A stretch of 5,480 bases of DNA from Thermoplasmata archaeon (GTDB taxonomy: Archaea > Thermoplasmatota > Thermoplasmata > B31-G17): contig QMTG01000076.1 of assembly GCA_003649915.1 (NCBI GenBank), forward strand, positions 1-5,480, written 5' to 3'. The notes beneath the pieces were generated by a model. The model was not told the DNA's origin and did not search any database. It was given only the letters and a program-made list of their open reading frames with translations. The translations under genes were made by a program, and so were the position numbers. Below, in pieces: positions 1 to 5,480 of this stretch (within the stretch, counting starts at the first letter, position 1; every line of letters begins with the position of its first letter).

Positions 1-434
1 CCTACAGGGTTACACTTACAGTGTACGATGATAGGGGGAATCGGAGTATGGCCTATAAATACATACACGTGACTTACAGAAACAAATTCGACGGCAACCT
101 TTCCATAACAACAAACCATGCTTCACACTATTTTCCGCTAACGGATACAATAAATGCCTCACGTGTGTACATAAAGTTAGTGTATCCAACGCACAGCATA
201 CCAGCATCCGTTGAGAACAATCTCACAATGACGCTTTACGATGCAAATGATACCATGATAGCAAACACAGCAAACGATGTAAGGGAGAGCGGAGAGTGGC
301 AGGTGGAGATCATTGATATTACCTCACAGCAGGTTATTGCTAGTTATTTTCCGGGAAACTGGAAAATTGATATAGCCCTATCATCGCCATCAACAAATGT
401 GAATTATACCGTGTATTTAGCAGTATACTATTGA
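1..434 (+). CDS. Secreted PKD-domain surface protein, C-terminal fragment (5' end outside window)
   Basis: The frame is open from base 3, with no stop before TGA at 432-434, so this is the last 143 residues of a longer protein. The GTG at base 21 is an internal valine, not a start. The first visible residues (YRVTLTVYDDRGN) match the final strand of a PKD-type beta-sandwich repeat, common in archaeal cell-surface and secreted proteins. The remainder is a beta-rich domain of alternating hydrophobic strands. It ends with a GNWKIDI segment and a YTVYLAVYY strand, loosely like the jelly-roll domains that follow secreted proteases. Six N-X-S/T sequons are visible (N13, N32, N51, N73, N82 and N134 of the fragment), with no cysteine and no C-terminal membrane helix, all consistent with an exported glycoprotein. 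The catalytic or binding part, if any, lies upstream, so substrate and role are unknown. The stop is 24 nt before the next gene. Confidence 0.75.
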   Translation, partial: YRVTLTVYDDRGNRSMAYKYIHVTYRNKFDGNLSITTNHASHYFPLTDTINASRVYIKLVYPTHSIPASVENNLTMTLYDANDTMIANTANDVRESGEWQVEIIDITSQQVIASYFPGNWKIDIALSSPSTNVNYTVYLAVYY

Positions 435-446
435 GCATAAGTTGTT

Positions 447-452
447 GGGGAT
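447..452 (+). promoter_or_regulatory. Probable ribosome binding site of the UPF0200 kinase gene
   Basis: GGGGAT differs at one base from the archaeal core GGTGAT and lies 6 nt before the ATG at 459. It supports that start. No convincing TATA box fits in the 24-nt gap after the previous gene, so transcription may read through from upstream. Confidence 0.4.
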
Positions 453-458
453 GTTAAA

Positions 459-1013
459 ATGAAGGTAATTGGAGTTGTCGGCATGCCGGGATCAGGTAAA
501 ACAACAATCGCAAATATTGCAAAAAACATGGGCATTAGAGTTGTGAGCATGGGGGATGTTGTGAGGGAGTGGGCTGCACATGCAGGTATGGCAATGGATG
601 ATAAAAGCGTGGGCGGCTTTGCTAATGATGAGAGGAGAAAATTTGGAAATGATATATGGGCAAAGAGGACTATAGAAAAACTCATAGATGACAAAGGATC
701 GGATAATGTCATACTAATTGAGGGCATAAGGAGCATATGGGAAGTAAATACATTTAGGAAATATTTGGGAAATAATTTCACACTGATAGCTGTGATTTGC
801 CCCCCGAGAGTTAGATTTGAAAGAATTAGGCGCAGAAAAAGAGATGACTCGCCAAGAAATTATGATGAGTTTCTAGAGAGAGATAGAAGAGAGGAAGGCT
901 GGGGAATATTAGAAGCAGTGAAAAAGGCGGATATTCAGATAGAAAACACAGGAAGCCTTGAAGATTTCATAAGCAGTGTTGAGAATATACTAAAAGGAAT
1001 AGTGAGTGATTGA
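459..1013 (+). CDS. UPF0200-family P-loop nucleotide kinase (CoaE/NMP-kinase-like)
   Basis: The protein has 184 residues, the usual length of this archaeal family. It opens with a Walker A loop at residues 8-15 (GMPGSGKT). A family block MGDVVRE follows at 31-37, where NMP kinases bind the acceptor substrate. A Walker B-like strand and the signature IEGIRS span 87-92. An arginine-rich, LID-like stretch runs about 122-146 (RIRRRKRDD, then RDRREE). The ADIQIENTGSLEDF segment near 157-170 resembles the C-terminal base-recognition element of nucleotide kinases. Such proteins are often labelled dephospho-CoA kinase-like, but a different protein family (GTP-dependent, DUF359) has been shown to do that step in Thermococcus. 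The phosphoryl acceptor here is therefore unknown. It is probably cytoplasmic: no signal peptide or membrane helix is visible. Its TGA stop lies 2 nt before the GPN GTPase start, which suggests one operon and translational coupling. Confidence 0.88.
   Translation: MKVIGVVGMPGSGKTTIANIAKNMGIRVVSMGDVVREWAAHAGMAMDDKSVGGFANDERRKFGNDIWAKRTIEKLIDDKGSDNVILIEGIRSIWEVNTFRKYLGNNFTLIAVICPPRVRFERIRRRKRDDSPRNYDEFLERDRREEGWGILEAVKKADIQIENTGSLEDFISSVENILKGIVSD
1006..1010 (+). promoter_or_regulatory. Ribosome binding site inside the kinase gene that decides the GTPase start
   Basis: GTGAT at 1006-1010, within GTGAGTGAT, matches part of the archaeal Shine-Dalgarno core and ends 5 nt before the ATG at 1016. 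It favours this ATG over the in-frame TTG at 1010, which would overlap both the binding site and the upstream stop codon. Confidence 0.5.
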
Positions 1014-1015
1014 AT

Positions 1016-1783
1016 ATGATTACGCCACATATATACATTGTAGGTACTGCAGGCTGCGGAAAAAGTACGTTTACTGCGGGTTTCAAAGCGTGGTTTACAA
1101 ACATGGGCGTTGATGTAATAACAGTAAACCTTGACCCTGGGGCAGAAAGCCTGCCCTATACTCCTGATGTGGATATAAGAGAATGGATAACATTGGCAGA
1201 TATCATGGACGAATATGGTCTCGGGCCTAATGGCGCCCAGATTGCCGCTGCTGACCTGATTGCCGTACATATAAACGATATTCGGGATACTATAAATAAG
1301 ATTAAAACAAACGCCGTGATTCTGGATACTGCTGGGCAAATAGAGTTGTTTGCATTCAGAAAATCGAGCCATGTCGTCCTCAACGCTCTTGGTACGCCTG
1401 CGTTCATTGTATTCCTCTTTGATCCGTTAATTGTGCGCAATCCCTTAGGTTTTGTCTCAATGCTTTTACTGGGCGCTTCTGTCCAATTCAGATTCAACAT
1501 TCCATTCATTGGTGTGTTGTCAAAGGCAGACCTCTTAGAAGATGATGAAAAGAACAAAATACTGCAGTGGTCGGAAGATCAGGACTCACTATACAGCGCC
1601 GTTGAGGAAAAGAGAGGCGATATGTACGGGCACATGTCGGCTAGCCTTTTCAAGGTTCTAGAGGACTTGGGGACGTATAGAAGGCTTATTCCAGTTTCTG
1701 CTGAAGAATTATATGGATTTGAAGACGTGTACAACGCAGTACAGCAAATAACCACGGGTGGTGAGGATATGAGCCCGGATTGA
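1016..1783 (+). CDS. GPN-loop GTPase
   Basis: The protein has 255 residues, a normal length for archaeal GPN-loop GTPases (ATP_bind_1 family). All motifs are present in order. The P-loop GTAGCGKS is at residues 10-17, and an LDPGAE segment is at 39-44. The defining Gly-Pro-Asn insertion is at 70-72 (LGPNGA). The G3 motif DTAGQIE is at 104-110, the G4 motif SKAD, for guanine recognition, at 169-172, and a G5-like VSAEE at 227-231. GPN GTPases are dimeric. Eukaryotic relatives assist RNA polymerase II assembly and nuclear import, while archaea usually carry a single copy whose partner is not settled. The enzyme is expected to be intact, with no missing key residue. The start is chosen at ATG 1016 because of the Shine-Dalgarno-like site just upstream; the alternative TTG at 1010 would add only two residues. 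It probably forms an operon with the upstream kinase. Confidence 0.93.
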   Translation: MITPHIYIVGTAGCGKSTFTAGFKAWFTNMGVDVITVNLDPGAESLPYTPDVDIREWITLADIMDEYGLGPNGAQIAAADLIAVHINDIRDTINKIKTNAVILDTAGQIELFAFRKSSHVVLNALGTPAFIVFLFDPLIVRNPLGFVSMLLLGASVQFRFNIPFIGVLSKADLLEDDEKNKILQWSEDQDSLYSAVEEKRGDMYGHMSASLFKVLEDLGTYRRLIPVSAEELYGFEDVYNAVQQITTGGEDMSPD

Positions 1784-1819
1784 TTGCGGCTACACTTTCT
1801 CACGCATCAATACCAATGA

Positions 1820-1834
1820 AAAAGTTTGAATAAT
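1820..1834 (+). promoter_or_regulatory. Weak promoter candidate for the macro-domain gene
   Basis: The 71-nt gap before the macro-domain gene has an A-rich, BRE-like run (AAAAG) followed by TTTGAATAAT at 1825-1834. That is about the distance a TATA box would need for transcription to begin at or just before the ATG at 1855. No GGTGAT-like site precedes that ATG, so a leaderless transcript is plausible. The match to the TATA consensus is poor, and read-through from the GTPase gene is equally possible. Confidence 0.3.
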
Positions 1835-1854
1835 CATTTGCAGATAATAATGCC

Positions 1855-2373
1855 ATGATTCGAATAGTAAAGGGAAGCATTGTTGAAATAGACGCCGATG
1901 CCATTGTCAATCCTGCAAACTCCATGGGCGTAATGGGTGGTGGAGTCGCAGGTGCAATCAAAAAATACGGTGGGGCAGTCATTGAGAAGGAGGCTATGGC
2001 AAAAGCTCCAATAAGGATTGGTGAGGCCGTAGAGACCTCTGCTGGAAGATTGGCATGCCAATACGTCATTCACAGCCCAACAATGGAAAGACCTGCAATG
2101 AGGATTGGCGCAGAAAACGTTTACTTGGCAACAAAAGCCGCACTTCAAAAAGCCTTTGAATTGAAGTTGCGAAAGATAGCGATTCCTGGCATGGGGACGG
2201 GTGTTGGTGGTGTGCCTTATGAAGATGCTGCCAAGGAAATGATTAGAGCAATTAGAGAGTTTGAGCAAAAATTCGATGAAATAATACTCGTGGATATAAA
2301 TGAGAGCATGATAAAGGCTTGGAGAGCAGTGGTTGGGTGTAAAAACGACAATCGTCGCTCTATGAAATTATAG
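1855..2373 (+). CDS. Macro-domain protein (ADP-ribose-metabolite binding or hydrolysis)
   Basis: The protein has 172 residues and is essentially one macro domain. The ligand-binding loop 1 is clear at residues 17-35 (IVNPANS, then MGGGVAGAI). N22 is the conserved asparagine expected near the distal ribose. The central strand carries VIHSPTM, and the phosphate-binding loop 2 is GMGTGVGG near residue 110. Macro domains bind ADP-ribose, and many remove ADP-ribose from acidic residues or deacetylate O-acetyl-ADP-ribose; which of these applies here cannot be told. One oddity: the residue after the first glycine of the usual GDI motif is serine (S8) instead of the adenine-contacting aspartate. The last 14 or so residues, rich in Asn, Arg and Lys, look like a short tail beyond the fold. 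The ATG at 1855 is the natural start because the family's first strand begins directly after it. The protein is cytoplasmic, with no signal peptide. It lies 86 nt upstream of an acetyl-CoA synthetase gene. Confidence 0.92.
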   Translation: MIRIVKGSIVEIDADAIVNPANSMGVMGGGVAGAIKKYGGAVIEKEAMAKAPIRIGEAVETSAGRLACQYVIHSPTMERPAMRIGAENVYLATKAALQKAFELKLRKIAIPGMGTGVGGVPYEDAAKEMIRAIREFEQKFDEIILVDINESMIKAWRAVVGCKNDNRRSMKL

Positions 2374-2377
2374 ATAA

Positions 2378-2448
2378 GCGTTCCTTTGCGAAATATGCGT
2401 TAATTTTAAAATGCATTGCCCCTTATACAACGGCGCATGTTGAACGCA
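2378..2448 (+). repeat. Three GCGTT motifs around the acetyl-CoA synthetase promoter
   Basis: GCGTT occurs at 2378-2382 and 2397-2401 on the + strand (starts 19 bp apart). A reverse-complement copy within AACGCA is at 2443-2448, pairing with TGCGTT at 2396-2401. They flank the candidate TATA boxes, so they could be regulator half-sites. The motif is short, so chance is a real alternative. Confidence 0.25.
2404..2411 (+). promoter_or_regulatory. Candidate TATA box of the acetyl-CoA synthetase gene
   Basis: TTTTAAAA would place the transcript start near 2430-2436, giving a leader of about 25 nt that keeps the GGTGAT site. A second candidate, CTTATACAA at 2422-2430, would start the transcript close to 2450, at the very edge of that site. 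Sequence alone does not decide between them. Confidence 0.35.
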
Positions 2449-2449
2449 C

Positions 2450-2455
2450 GGTGAT
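2450..2455 (+). promoter_or_regulatory. Shine-Dalgarno site that fixes the acetyl-CoA synthetase start
   Basis: GGTGAT is an exact match to the archaeal Shine-Dalgarno core and lies 4 nt before the ATG at 2460. The in-frame GTG at 2451 is part of this site, so it is unlikely to be the start codon. Confidence 0.75.
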
Positions 2456-2459
2456 TAAG

Positions 2460-4376
2460 ATGCCAGGGGAGGAAATATTTGAGAAGGGTAGGTTTGAGCC
2501 ACCATCAGAGTTCAAGGAGAAGGCGATAGTTAAGAGTGAGAGCATTTACGAGGAAGCTGAAAGAGATTTGGAGGGATTTTGGGCAAAGGCTGCAGATGAG
2601 TTACACTGGTTCAAAAAGTGGGATAGAGTTTTGGAGAGAAACCATCCATTTTATCGCTGGTTTGTTGGCGGAAAAATAAACGCCTCCTATAATTGCCTTG
2701 ATAGACATCTCGATACTTGGAGAAAAAATAAAGCGGCAATCATTTGGGAGGGGGAGCCGGGCGATAGTAAAACATACACTTATCAGCAATTACATCATGA
2801 AGTTTCAAAATTTGCCAACGTGCTTAAGTCTCTCGGTGTCAAAAAGGGAGATAGAGTAACAATATACTTACCAATGATTCCTGAACTGCCAATAGCAATG
2901 CTTGCTTGTGCTAGGATTGGCGCAATACATAGCGTGGTGTTTGGTGGTTTTAGCGCTCAGGCGCTCCAGGATAGAATAAACGATGCCGAGGCTAAAGTAC
3001 TGATAACTGCAGATGGAGGCTATAGAAGGGGAAAAATAGTGCCACTAAAGAAAAACAGCGATGAAGCGCTTGAAAATGCCCCGAGCATTGAGCATGTGGT
3101 TGTTGTAAAGCGCACGGGCGAGGATGTACCTATGAAAGAGGGGCGCGACCTGTGGTGGCATGACCTTATGAAAAACGCTAGTCATGTTTGCGAAGCCGAA
3201 CCCATGGACAGCACAGACCCGCTCTTCATCCTTTACACATCTGGGACTACTGGAAAGCCAAAAGGCGTTGTCCACTTAACTGGTGGGTATATTGTTGGTA
3301 CATACCTGACCTCAAAGTACGTCTTTGACCTAAAAGATGAGGATATATACTGGTGCACTGCAGACATAGGTTGGATAACAGGCCACAGTTACATAGTTTA
3401 TGGTCCATTGGCCAACGGTGCAACTGTTGTTATGTATGAAGGTGCACCTGATTACCCGCAGTATGACAGGTTCTGGGAAATTGTAGAAAAATACGGCGTT
3501 ACAATACTATACACCGCCCCCACAGCAATAAGAGCCTTTATAAAATGGGGAGAAGAATGGCCTAAAAAACATGACCTGAGTTCGCTTAGACTCTTGGGCA
3601 CAGTAGGTGAGCCGATAAACCCAGATGTGTGGCTGTGGTACTACAGGGTAATAGGAAATGAAAAATGTCCAATAGTGGATACTTGGTGGCAGACTGAGAC
3701 CGGCATGATACTAATCACGCCATTACCTGGAATTTCTGTGCTAAAACCAGGATCAGCGTACAGACCATTCCCAGGAATAAAGGCAGAGGTTGTGGATGAT
3801 GATGGAAACCCTGTACCCAGGGGGCAAGCAGGAAATCTTGTAATTAAAAGCCCATGGCCAGCAATGCTGGGAACTTTATACAAAGACCCGGAGAGATATA
3901 AGAGACAGTATTGGAGCCAAGTTGAAGGGGCATACTTTACTGGTGATGGTGCTAGAATAGACGAAGATGGTTATTTCTGGCTTTTGGGCAGGATAGATGA
4001 CGTTATTAATGTATCAGGACATAGACTGGGCACGATGGAAGTGGAAAGCGCCCTAGTAAGCCATGAAGCCGTAGCCGAGGCTGCTGTTGTGGGCATACCT
4101 CATGAAATAAAGGGCCAAGGAATAGCCGCATACGTTGTGCTCAAGGAGGAATTTAAGCCGTCAGATGACTTGACAAAGGATTTAAAAATGCACGTGAGAA
4201 AGGTGATTGGTCCTATTGCCACCCCTGACGAAATTCACTACGTAGATAAACTCCCCAAGACAAGAAGTGGAAAGATTATGCGGAGAATAATGAGAGCAAT
4301 TAAGACAGGAAAGGATATAGGAGATGTATCAACGCTTGAAGAAGAGGCGGCAATAAAGGAAGTGCGTGAGAAATAA
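2460..4376 (+). CDS. acs: Acetyl-CoA synthetase (AMP-forming)
   Basis: This enzyme converts acetate, ATP and CoA to acetyl-CoA, AMP and pyrophosphate in the cytoplasm, letting the cell use or recapture acetate. The protein has 638 residues from the ATG at 2460, close to the roughly 650 of bacterial Acs. An N-terminal acetyl-CoA synthetase domain (about residues 30-90) precedes the AMP-binding domain. The ATP-binding loop [10 protein letters not shown] is at 260-269. DTWWQTETG is at 407-415; its second tryptophan (W410) corresponds to the residue that narrows the acyl pocket for acetate. [14 protein letters not shown] is at 494-507, the hinge block [16 protein letters not shown] at 510-525, and the C-terminal [11 protein letters not shown] at 599-609. 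K605 in that motif is the catalytic lysine that is reversibly acetylated in bacterial Acs. All key residues are present, so the enzyme should be active. A Shine-Dalgarno site and candidate promoter in the preceding 86 nt suggest it can be transcribed on its own. Confidence 0.97.
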   Translation: MPGEEIFEKGRFEPPSEFKEKAIVKSESIYEEAERDLEGFWAKAADELHWFKKWDRVLERNHPFYRWFVGGKINASYNCLDRHLDTWRKNKAAIIWEGEPGDSKTYTYQQLHHEVSKFANVLKSLGVKKGDRVTIYLPMIPELPIAMLACARIGAIHSVVFGGFSAQALQDRINDAEAKVLITADGGYRRGKIVPLKKNSDEALENAPSIEHVVVVKRTGEDVPMKEGRDLWWHDLMKNASHVCEAEPMDSTDPLFILYTSGTTGKPKGVVHLTGGYIVGTYLTSKYVFDLKDEDIYWCTADIGWITGHSYIVYGPLANGATVVMYEGAPDYPQYDRFWEIVEKYGVTILYTAPTAIRAFIKWGEEWPKKHDLSSLRLLGTVGEPINPDVWLWYYRVIGNEKCPIVDTWWQTETGMILITPLPGISVLKPGSAYRPFPGIKAEVVDDDGNPVPRGQAGNLVIKSPWPAMLGTLYKDPERYKRQYWSQVEGAYFTGDGARIDEDGYFWLLGRIDDVINVSGHRLGTMEVESALVSHEAVAEAAVVGIPHEIKGQGIAAYVVLKEEFKPSDDLTKDLKMHVRKVIGPIATPDEIHYVDKLPKTRSGKIMRRIMRAIKTGKDIGDVSTLEEEAAIKEVREK

Positions 4377-4392
4377 ATACTCCCCTCACACC

Positions 4393-4399
4393 TTTTATT
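4393..4399 (+). terminator. Weak T-rich terminator candidate after acs
   Basis: TTTTATT lies 17 nt after the acetyl-CoA synthetase stop, with no hairpin before it. Archaeal termination often uses T-rich stretches on the non-template strand, but this one is short. Confidence 0.25.
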
Positions 4400-4428
4400 C
4401 GTTACCTATCCATGCCTAAAATCTACAT

Positions 4429-4454
4429 CCTAGTATTTGTACAAAACCTAGAAT
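4429..4454 (+). promoter_or_regulatory. Palindrome with flanking direct repeats, possible operator
   Basis: TTTGTACAAA at 4436-4445 is a perfect 10-bp palindrome. On either side lie CCTAGTAT (4429-4436) and CCTAGAAT (4447-4454), a direct repeat with one mismatch and starts 18 bp apart. A dimeric DNA-binding protein would suit such a site. It lies about 90 bp upstream of the TATA box of the AbrB-PhoU gene, so its target and effect are unknown. Confidence 0.35.
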
Positions 4455-4467
4455 ACGATAACACCAC

Positions 4468-4524
4468 CTATATCTGTGAATATAGAAAATATAGATGATA
4501 GTGTTAAATATAGAGAATATAGGA
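4468..4524 (+). repeat. Two pairs of AATATAG repeats upstream of the AbrB-PhoU promoter
   Basis: AATATAG occurs exactly at 4479-4485, 4488-4494, 4507-4513 and 4516-4522. Within each pair the starts are 9 bp apart, and the second pair repeats the first at an offset of 28 bp, separated by a 10-bp spacer. An inverted copy, CTATAT at 4468-4473, forms a 6-bp inverted repeat with 4480-4485. The array ends against the BRE/TATA element of the downstream gene. The regular spacing suggests a multi-site regulator-binding region; the binding protein is not known. AT-rich DNA makes some chance repetition likely, but not so easily this spacing. Confidence 0.6.
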
Positions 4525-4536
4525 AAGATATAAATA
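4521..4536 (+). promoter_or_regulatory. BRE/TATA promoter of the AbrB-PhoU gene
   Basis: A purine-rich BRE-like AGGAAAG (4521-4527) runs directly into the TATA box ATATAAATA (4528-4536). At the usual archaeal spacing of about 25 bp, transcription would start around 4555-4562, leaving a leader of only a few bases before the ATG at 4565. No Shine-Dalgarno site is present, which fits a leaderless or nearly leaderless message. This is the best promoter in the window. Confidence 0.65.
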
Positions 4537-4564
4537 GCATACTGCCCTTTTCCCATCGATTCTA

Positions 4565-5480
4565 ATGGAGTACAGAAAAGTTCAGGTTACTGGTAGGGGA
4601 ACATACATAGTGTCGTTGCCCAAAAAATGGGTAGAAGAACAGGGGATAAAAAGAGGGGCGCCGCTTAGCATGGTGGAACTTTTGGATGGGTCGCTTCTTT
4701 TGATTCCTGAAGGAAAAAAACGTGATATGAGAAGAGTTGTGTCGTTCGAAAATGATATGGATGAGGAAAACATTGTTAGAGCGCTGATTTCGGCGTACCT
4801 TGGTGGTGCATCCACAATAGTAATAGAGAATGTAACCCATAGGGTTAGGTGTGCTGCAAAGAGGTTCTCCGATATGGTCTTAGGTGTGGAGATTGTTGAG
4901 GATACGGGGAAGTGTATTGTTATTCAAGATCTCTCGGACACCTTGGAGTTGCCTCAAGATACTGGCATAAGAAGGATGCACAGTGTTGTCAGGTCTATGC
5001 ACGACGATGTAATAAGGGGGATTGAATATGGGAACAATGACTTGCTCCAGGATGCAGTGCTAAGGGATAGACTTGTTAACAGGCTGTACTGGCTTATTCT
5101 CAAGCATCATGTATTGGTGCTTAAAAACCCATCATTGTTCCTAGGAGGGGAGCCTATAAGGAGTTATTACTCCACCATGGTGGCGAGAACGTTGGAGAGG
5201 ATTGGGGATCATGCCAAAAATATCGCTCGCTTTTGCATAGATAAAGGATTCTATGTGAAGAAGAGTGTGCTCAATCTTTGGTCAGACGCCTTACAAATCA
5301 TGGATAGAGCTGTAAATGCATATCTGAGAATTGACCCGAAGAATGCTACCGAGGTTATTGAAAGAGCTGAAAAATGCGTTGATTCCATGATTCTTGGCGA
5401 TGATATACCCTACCCTATCAGGGAAGGCATACGTAGAATTTTGCTTTATTCCGAGGATATTTGCGAGTGTGCAATAAACC
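4565..5480 (+). CDS. AbrB-PhoU family regulator (phosphate-type), 3' end outside window
   Basis: The frame is open from ATG 4565 to the window edge, giving 305 residues with no stop; relatives are around 330 residues, so only a short C-terminus is missing. Residues 4-48 form a SpoVT/AbrB swapped-hairpin DNA-binding domain (RKVQVTGRGTYIVSLPKKWV, then GSLLLIP). A mixed alpha/beta linker follows at about 55-125 and is typical of the archaeal family. The remainder is helical PhoU-like sequence. ARTLERIGDHAKNIA at 207-221 carries the ExxxD metal-binding signature (E211, D215), and the second repeat's matching helix (YSEDICECAIN) is at the window edge. PhoU proteins restrain phosphate uptake through the Pst transporter and its signalling partners; archaeal versions with an AbrB domain are thought to act as DNA-binding regulators. 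No phosphate-transport gene is visible here. The upstream repeats and BRE/TATA box suggest tight, perhaps autogenous, control. The gene is read without a Shine-Dalgarno site. Confidence 0.9.
   Translation, partial: MEYRKVQVTGRGTYIVSLPKKWVEEQGIKRGAPLSMVELLDGSLLLIPEGKKRDMRRVVSFENDMDEENIVRALISAYLGGASTIVIENVTHRVRCAAKRFSDMVLGVEIVEDTGKCIVIQDLSDTLELPQDTGIRRMHSVVRSMHDDVIRGIEYGNNDLLQDAVLRDRLVNRLYWLILKHHVLVLKNPSLFLGGEPIRSYYSTMVARTLERIGDHAKNIARFCIDKGFYVKKSVLNLWSDALQIMDRAVNAYLRIDPKNATEVIERAEKCVDSMILGDDIPYPIREGIRRILLYSEDICECAIN

Noticed and set aside
21..434. A complete short gene starting at GTG 21
   Set aside because: The frame is open to the window edge and the residues before GTG continue a PKD strand, so this is the end of a longer gene.
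451..462. Four-codon mini-ORF (ATG TTA AAA TGA) overlapping the kinase start
   Set aside because: It overlaps the ATG in an ATGA arrangement but is too short to tell from chance, and its own start lies within the Shine-Dalgarno-like region.
459..1013. Firm naming of the kinase as dephospho-CoA kinase (coaE)
   Set aside because: Similarity is at the level of the P-loop kinase fold; archaea are known to use an unrelated GTP-dependent enzyme for that step, so the symbol is not justified.
935..1372. Antisense reading frame across the kinase/GTPase junction
   Set aside because: It lies opposite two well-supported conserved genes, and its translation shows no recognisable domain and an unusual mix of Cys, Tyr and Ser.
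1834..2268. Antisense reading frame opposite the macro-domain gene
   Set aside because: The forward frame encodes clear macro-domain motifs; the reverse translation is cysteine- and asparagine-rich with no motif, typical of a shadow frame.
2451..2459. GTG at 2451 as the acetyl-CoA synthetase start
   Set aside because: It falls within the exact GGTGAT Shine-Dalgarno site, which is correctly spaced for the ATG at 2460.
4468..4524. The AATATAG repeats as a CRISPR array
   Set aside because: The units are only 7-9 bp, with no 25-40 bp repeats or unique spacers of constant size, and no cas gene is present.
4562..4840. Antisense reading frames opposite the AbrB domain
   Set aside because: The + strand here encodes a conserved AbrB hairpin preceded by a good promoter; the reverse frames have no motif and no start signals.

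Overview
This window looks like archaeal chromosome. Several protein families point that way: an archaeal UPF0200-type P-loop kinase, a GPN-loop GTPase with its Gly-Pro-Asn motif, and an archaeal-style protein joining a SpoVT/AbrB domain to PhoU repeats. The start signals agree: GGTGAT-like Shine-Dalgarno sequences, BRE/TATA-like promoters, and some starts that look leaderless. The DNA is fairly AT-rich and uses AGA/AGG for most arginines. A euryarchaeal lineage, perhaps Thermoplasmata-like, is my best guess, but it is weakly supported and no species can be named.

All six genes are on the + strand. (1) 1-434 is the 3' end of a secreted surface protein: the last strand of a PKD-like domain, then a beta-rich C-terminal domain with many N-glycosylation sequons. 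(2) 459-1013 is a UPF0200/CoaE-like kinase. (3) 1016-1783 is a GPN-loop GTPase whose start sits 2 nt after the kinase stop, so the two are probably co-translated. (4) 1855-2373 is a macro-domain protein. (5) 2460-4376 is a full-length acetyl-CoA synthetase with all its signature motifs; a GGTGAT Shine-Dalgarno fixes its start. (6) 4565 to the window end is an AbrB-PhoU regulator cut off near its C-terminus.

The longest non-coding stretch is the 188 bp between the acetyl-CoA synthetase and the AbrB-PhoU gene (4377-4564). It holds a weak T-rich terminator candidate, a perfect 10-bp palindrome, two spaced pairs of AATATAG repeats, and a good BRE/TATA box ending about 30 nt before the start codon. 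It looks like a regulated promoter, possibly autoregulated.

Most of the window is housekeeping. I see no mobile element, CRISPR array, RNA gene or defence system. The two points most worth following are the repeat array in front of the AbrB-PhoU gene and the pairing of a macro-domain gene with acetyl-CoA synthetase. That pairing could link O-acetyl-ADP-ribose turnover to acetate reuse and to acetylation control of the synthetase, but this is inference from gene order.
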